DNA of 35,732 nucleotides from JAYPCI01 sp038124645 (GTDB lineage Bacteria; Pseudomonadota; Alphaproteobacteria; Pelagibacterales; Pelagibacteraceae): contig JAYPCI010000013.1 of the NCBI GenBank assembly GCA_038124645.1, positions 1-35,732 of the forward strand, given 5' to 3'. Every line of letters begins with the position of its first letter. Positions within the stretch are counted from its first letter, which is position 1. Below the pieces are notes generated by a model, which worked only from the letters and a program-made list of their open reading frames with translations, searched no databases and had not been told where the DNA came from. This document shows, in pieces, positions 31,855 through 35,732 of this stretch. Both the position numbers and the translations under genes were made by a program.

Positions 31855-33120
31855 TTATTTATTTCCTTTCAGTCTAATGGTTGGGTCTCGCTGATCTAAA
31901 ATACCTTTTGGTTTATAAAGCATAATTAAAACCATAGCCGCACCAAAGGCAATCATTCGAAACTGCTCCAGCTCTCTAAACGTTTCAGTAAAACCAATTA
32001 AAAAGATTGTTGCTAAGACCACTCCCGTTTGTGAACCCATCCCACCTAAAACTACGATGGCTAAAATGATTGCAGACTCGATAAACGTAAAACTTTCTGG
32101 ACTTATAAAACCCTGTTTGGTGGCAAAGAAAGATCCAGCAAAACCTCCAAACATAGCTCCAATTGCAAAGGCAGTTAATTTTGTGTTTGTAGGATTTACT
32201 CCTAGGGATTTACATGCAATCTCATCTTCTCTTAATGCTTCCCAAGCCCTACCTACTGGTAGTTTTCTAATTTTCAAAGTTACATGGTTAGTAATGAGAG
32301 CTAAAACTAAAATGACATAATATAAAAATATTATTCTATGCATGCCAGAATATTCTAAATTAAAAAAAGTATGAAAACTTTCAGTTCCCTCTGGCGGATT
32401 TCTAGTAAAATCTAATCCAAAAAAAGTTGGGCGAGGTATTCCAGAAATACCATCAGGACCGTTAGTCAAATCATACCAGTTAATTAAAATGATTCTGATA
32501 ATTTCACCAAAACCTAAAGTTACGATTGCTAAATAATCTCCTCTTAATCTTAAAACTGGAAAACCTAATAAAATTCCAAAAAAAGCAGCAAAGAGTCCTG
32601 CTAACGGTAAACAAATCCAAAAGGACCAATCGAACTCTGTTGCAATTAAAGCAAATGAATAAGAACCCACAGCATAGAATGCAACATAGCCTAAATCTAA
32701 CATTCCAGCTAATCCAACTACGACGTTCAAACCCCAACCTAACATAATGTAAGTTAAGACCATGATACCAACATCCATTAAGTAGCGATCTGTAAATGGC
32801 AAGTAAGGAAAAACGATTGCAAATAATAAACCACTGAAAACAAATATTTTTCCTTTATTGGCAAAATAATTTCCTAATTGACTAAAAGTGTTAGCGATAA
32901 CATTAGATTTAGATTGCTTTCTTAAATTAATAATAAAGCGACCAACAACACAGAACAATATTAACAAAAGTGTTACATTCCATTCTGGAATGATTTCTAA
33001 ACCTGTTTTTTCTTGATTAAGCTCTGTTCTTAAACCAACAATTGGTAAAAAAATTGCAGTTGCAATTATTCCTGTAAATAAACTGTCCTTTAAATTTTGT
33101 CTTAAATTTTCACTTATCAT
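31855..33120 (-). CDS. livM: Branched-chain amino acid ABC transporter, permease LivM
   Basis: A 421-residue permease with an extended N-terminus of about 110 residues before the conserved core. Core motifs are LGWGLNVVVGLAGMLDLGYVAFYAVGSY, GFPVLRLRGDYLAIVTLGFGEIIRI, GPDGISGIPRP and EALREDEIACKSLGVNPTNTKL, and the ending YKPKGIL. Length is towards the long end for LivM, as in E. coli-type LivM proteins with three extra helices. It shares one base with livH and forms the membrane channel with it. Confidence 0.97.
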   Translation of the reverse strand: MISENLRQNLKDSLFTGIIATAIFLPIVGLRTELNQEKTGLEIIPEWNVTLLLILFCVVGRFIINLRKQSKSNVIANTFSQLGNYFANKGKIFVFSGLLFAIVFPYLPFTDRYLMDVGIMVLTYIMLGWGLNVVVGLAGMLDLGYVAFYAVGSYSFALIATEFDWSFWICLPLAGLFAAFFGILLGFPVLRLRGDYLAIVTLGFGEIIRIILINWYDLTNGPDGISGIPRPTFFGLDFTRNPPEGTESFHTFFNLEYSGMHRIIFLYYVILVLALITNHVTLKIRKLPVGRAWEALREDEIACKSLGVNPTNTKLTAFAIGAMFGGFAGSFFATKQGFISPESFTFIESAIILAIVVLGGMGSQTGVVLATIFLIGFTETFRELEQFRMIAFGAAMVLIMLYKPKGILDQRDPTIRLKGNK

Positions 33121-34031
33121 TAAACTTTCTCAATATCTGGTTTACCTAAAAATCCTGTTGGGAAGAATATAAGTACAATAATCAGGACACTAAAAGCTGC
33201 TACATCTTTGTACTCAACTGAGACATAACCTGACCACATAGTTTCAATTAAACCCAATAATAAGCCGCCTAACATCGCACCGGGTATAGAACCAATTCCT
33301 CCAAGTACGGCAGCGGTAAATGCTTTAACGCCGGCTAAGAAACCAATTCTAAAATCAATTACACTGTAATACATAACAAACATCATTCCAGCCACAGCGG
33401 CTAAGGTTGACCCCATAATAAAGGTTAAGGAGATAGTTCTATCGACATTAATCCCAAGTAACGAAGCCATCGTTTTATCTTGCTCGCACGCCCTTTGCGC
33501 TCTTCCTAAATCCGTTTTAGTAATTAAGTAAGTAAACATGATCATTAAGCCGACCGTTAATAAAACCATAAAAATTTGCATGTAACTTACGATCACCACA
33601 AAATCTGATTCTTTAAAAAATTCTAATCGACCATCTAAAGTTGAATGATAAACTTTAGCTCTGGCACCTTGAGAAATTTGTACAAAGTTTTGCAAAACAA
33701 TTGACATCCCTAAAGCAGAAATAAGTGGTGCTAATCTGAAAGAACCACGAAGAGGTTTGTAAGCAAGTTTTTCAACGGTCCAACCATAACAGGCGGTAAA
33801 CAACATCGAAATCAGTAAGACTAATAAAAGGATGATAGGCAGTGCGACACCAGTTAAACCAAAAATAATAAAAGAAATTAGAGCAACAAACGCTCCAACC
33901 ATAAAAATATCACCGTGAGCGAAGTTAATCATCCCAATAATACCGTAAACCATCGTGTAACCAATAGCGATCAAGCCGTAAATTGAACCTAAAGTGACAC
34001 CATTAATTGTTTGCTGAATAAAATATTCCAT
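33120..34031 (-). CDS. livH: Branched-chain amino acid ABC transporter, permease LivH
   Basis: A 303-residue permease. QQTINGVTLGSIYGLIAIGYTMVYGIIGMINFAHGD is the standard LivH start. GRAQRACEQDKTMASLLGINVDRTI and KAFTAAVLGGIGSIPGAMLGGLLLGLIE are the cytoplasmic loop and late-helix motifs. The helices in between follow the family spacing. It starts two bases after the stop of the ProC-like gene, so the transporter is probably transcribed with that enzyme. Confidence 0.97.
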   Translation of the reverse strand: MEYFIQQTINGVTLGSIYGLIAIGYTMVYGIIGMINFAHGDIFMVGAFVALISFIIFGLTGVALPIILLLVLLISMLFTACYGWTVEKLAYKPLRGSFRLAPLISALGMSIVLQNFVQISQGARAKVYHSTLDGRLEFFKESDFVVIVSYMQIFMVLLTVGLMIMFTYLITKTDLGRAQRACEQDKTMASLLGINVDRTISLTFIMGSTLAAVAGMMFVMYYSVIDFRIGFLAGVKAFTAAVLGGIGSIPGAMLGGLLLGLIETMWSGYVSVEYKDVAAFSVLIIVLIFFPTGFLGKPDIEKV

Positions 34032-34033
34032 CG

Positions 34034-34792
34034 TTACTTACTTAATCGTTTATTTATATTTTTTAAAGATTTTTTTAATTTATTAAAAAATTTACCTTTT
34101 TTGAGTTCTTTTAGTACCTGCATATTAATTCCGTTAGGTGTTTGAGACTCTGCCACTAATTGTTTAAAACTTCTTTGCTTTAATAAAGCATCCTTCGTCA
34201 AAGCTAAAAATAGTTCCCCAACATATTTGGTCGCTTTCGTTTTATTAACACCTTTAGTAGTTAAATAATTAGTCGTTGTATTCAACATCTCATAGTAAGT
34301 AGCCATTAAAGCAGCAGCTGACCAAAATCTATAACTGGCTTTTTCATTGCTGACTTCAACGACTTCACCTAGATATTTGAAAATATTTTTAGCTGCTTTG
34401 TTTGCTGGACAAATAACTATAGGGCCCAAACGATTTTCAATGGGTGGTAAAGGGATTGCTTTCGCCACCGTGCTTGACCGGCACAATTGTTTCAACTGAT
34501 TGATACGAATAGTTGAAATGAGACTAATAATCTTTTTATTTTTAAAGTTTAATTTCGGTAAAATTTTTTTACCTACCTCTGGTGTTACTGAAAGGATAAC
34601 ATGAGAAGCTTTGTTAATAATTTCTTGGTTGTCTTTTATAATTTTTACTTTTTTAAATTTTTGACTGAGTTTTTTTGCTATATTTCTATTTCGGGAAGAG
34701 ATATAGACTTGAGACACCTTTAATTTAGATTTAAAGATGCCTAAAATAATTGATGATGCAATTTTGCCTGTTCCAATAAAACCTAATTTCAT
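34034..34792 (-). CDS. Pyrroline-5-carboxylate-reductase-like NAD(P) oxidoreductase (ProC family)
   Basis: A 252-residue protein of the ProC fold. The Rossmann motif KLGFIGTGKIASSIILGI opens it, then VYISSRN and VILSVTPEVGKKIL. The active-site region is unusual: it reads AKAIPLPPIENRLGPI where ProC has a motif like RAMPNTPA, and ESQTPNGIN where ProC has a T-P-G-G-T-type segment. The dimerisation helices (KATKYVGELFLALTKDALLK) remain. Normal ProC makes proline from pyrroline-5-carboxylate; these changes suggest a paralogue with another imine substrate. It heads the livHMGF-K operon and is divergent from the AbrB gene, only two bases apart. Confidence 0.8.
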   Translation of the reverse strand: MKLGFIGTGKIASSIILGIFKSKLKVSQVYISSRNRNIAKKLSQKFKKVKIIKDNQEIINKASHVILSVTPEVGKKILPKLNFKNKKIISLISTIRINQLKQLCRSSTVAKAIPLPPIENRLGPIVICPANKAAKNIFKYLGEVVEVSNEKASYRFWSAAALMATYYEMLNTTTNYLTTKGVNKTKATKYVGELFLALTKDALLKQRSFKQLVAESQTPNGINMQVLKELKKGKFFNKLKKSLKNINKRLSK

Positions 34793-34794
34793 GA

Positions 34795-35732
34795 ATGATG
34801 CACAATAACCAAGCTATTCCTTTTAATAAAGACAATTTTAAACAAATTTTAACTAAAGAATTCTTACTAGTTATTATAGTTTCTGTACCAGCTGCAATCA
34901 TTGCTGAATACTTTAATTTACCCCTCGCCTGGTTTTTGGGTCCTATGATTGGAACTACGATCACTTCTTTTTGTAAAATTAAATTAAAAGTTCCTAAATT
35001 AATTTTAAGTCTAATCTTAATCGTGCTGGGTTTATATATTGGCTACAATGTTGATAAAGAATTATTCTCACACATTCATGAATGGGTTTGGACTTCTTTA
35101 ATCATGTTTGTTTATATTTTGCTAAGCATCATGATAGTTTCTAAGTACCTGCAAAAGTTTTCTCATTATGAAAAGAAAACTTCAATTTTTTCAGCTGCCC
35201 CAGGAGCTTTAGGTCCACTGATGATTTTAGCTGAACATGAAAAATCAGATTTAAGTCATGTGGCAACTGCACATTTAATCAGATTAATTATTATCGTGAC
35301 TGTCTTTCCTTTTTTTGTGAATAGTTTTTATGATGCTGAAATCACAAATATTCAAAACACTATACAGGTAGATCAAAATTTAATTGAGCTTTTATACTTG
35401 GTTGGACTATCAATAATTTTAATTGTTTTGTTTGATAAAATAAAAATACCAGCAGCCTTGTTAACAGGAACTTTAGTGGCTAGTGGTTTGCTCCAAATAA
35501 CAGAAATTGCCTCGTACCAACTGCCTAATAATATTATCAATTACTGTTTGATGTTTTTAGGAGCTTCTGTCGGTTGTCGTTTTGCCGAGAAAAAATTTTC
35601 AGAAATAGCTAATAGTGCTTTTCACAGTTTGATTGCAACTTTAATATTGGTGCTATTAGGATTAGTAGCTGCCTATGTAGCCAGCTTAATTATCGATAAA
35701 AATTTATTTACTTTAATTCTTTCATACTGTCC
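34795..35732 (+). CDS. AbrB-family membrane protein (COG3180), 3' end outside the window
   Basis: At least 312 residues of a ten-helix membrane protein of the AbrB/YgbC type (PF05145), often mislabelled ammonia monooxygenase. It shows the two halves with internal duplication: LPLAWFLGPMIG then SAAPGALGPLMILAEHEKSDLSHVATAHLIRLIIIV in the first half, and IPAALLTGTLVAS and FLGASVGCRFAEKKFSE in the second. Transport of small molecules has been suggested for the family, without a confirmed substrate. The frame is still open at the right edge. ATG at 34795 or 34798 are both possible. The 5' end is two bases from the divergent ProC-like start. Confidence 0.87.
   Translation, partial: MMHNNQAIPFNKDNFKQILTKEFLLVIIVSVPAAIIAEYFNLPLAWFLGPMIGTTITSFCKIKLKVPKLILSLILIVLGLYIGYNVDKELFSHIHEWVWTSLIMFVYILLSIMIVSKYLQKFSHYEKKTSIFSAAPGALGPLMILAEHEKSDLSHVATAHLIRLIIIVTVFPFFVNSFYDAEITNIQNTIQVDQNLIELLYLVGLSIILIVLFDKIKIPAALLTGTLVASGLLQITEIASYQLPNNIINYCLMFLGASVGCRFAEKKFSEIANSAFHSLIATLILVLLGLVAAYVASLIIDKNLFTLILSYC

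Overview
The window is a strongly AT-rich, gene-dense stretch of chromosome. It looks like a free-living, streamlined alphaproteobacterium, probably a marine oligotroph of the Pelagibacterales / HIMB59 kind. That placement is inferred from the low GC, the very short intergenic gaps, many gene overlaps of 1-4 bases, a DUF4170-like protein, the gcvT-gcvH-gcvP order behind a tandem glycine riboswitch, and a citrate-type tripartite transporter. No 16S gene or other marker is present to prove it. Four blocks of exactly 100 N (13834-13933, 16573-16672, 18489-18588, 26746-26845) mark a draft or single-cell scaffold. All four look like fixed-size placeholders, and each distorts the gene it falls in.

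Layout. 1-551: methionine sulfoxide reductase A (runs off the left edge), divergent from a small DUF4170-like protein with two CxxC pairs. 894-2228 (-): HisN-type phosphatase and a Yip1-family membrane protein. 2264-3833: HPP-family membrane protein (+), then a methyltransferase and TspO (-). 3853-5903 (+): a short-chain dehydrogenase and a SAF-domain dehydrogenase. 5900-7972 (-): an autotransporter. 8074-15856 (-): one long co-directional block, reading a tandem glycine riboswitch, gcvT, gcvH, gcvP, then with no room for a terminator a four-gene lipid-modification set (FAD amine oxidase-like, DUF1365, cyclopropane-synthase-like methyltransferase, DUF3833 lipoprotein). 15892-17496 (-): two different transporters (MATE and EamA) falsely joined through an N gap. 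17555-18956 (+): a TerC-family membrane protein and a COG3380 FAD oxidoreductase split by a gap.

18949-26197 (-): a tricarboxylate locus, acnA - prpD-like - tctC - tctB - tctA, pairing uptake of citrate-like acids with enzymes that dehydrate and hydrate such acids. 26262-27061 (-): an acidic single-pass membrane protein in which the two sides of the N gap carry the same 55 bases. 27150-29050: LysE-type exporter, cytochrome c' and (divergent) cytochrome b561, and a CsaA-like tRNA-binding-domain protein. 29062-34792 (-): a ProC-like reductase followed by livH-livM-livG-livF-livK, ending in a clear intrinsic terminator. 34795 to the right edge (+): an AbrB-family membrane protein, incomplete.

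The most interesting points are the possible coupling of glycine-riboswitch-controlled one-carbon supply to a membrane-lipid methylation cassette whose Cfa-like enzyme has changed active-site residues; the acnA-prpD-tct catabolic unit, with a strong hairpin between tctC and tctB; and several start codons 6-7 bases behind a -10 element, which suggests leaderless messages. No stretch over 300 bases lacks a gene. I saw no CRISPR array, insertion sequence, tRNA, rRNA or defence system.
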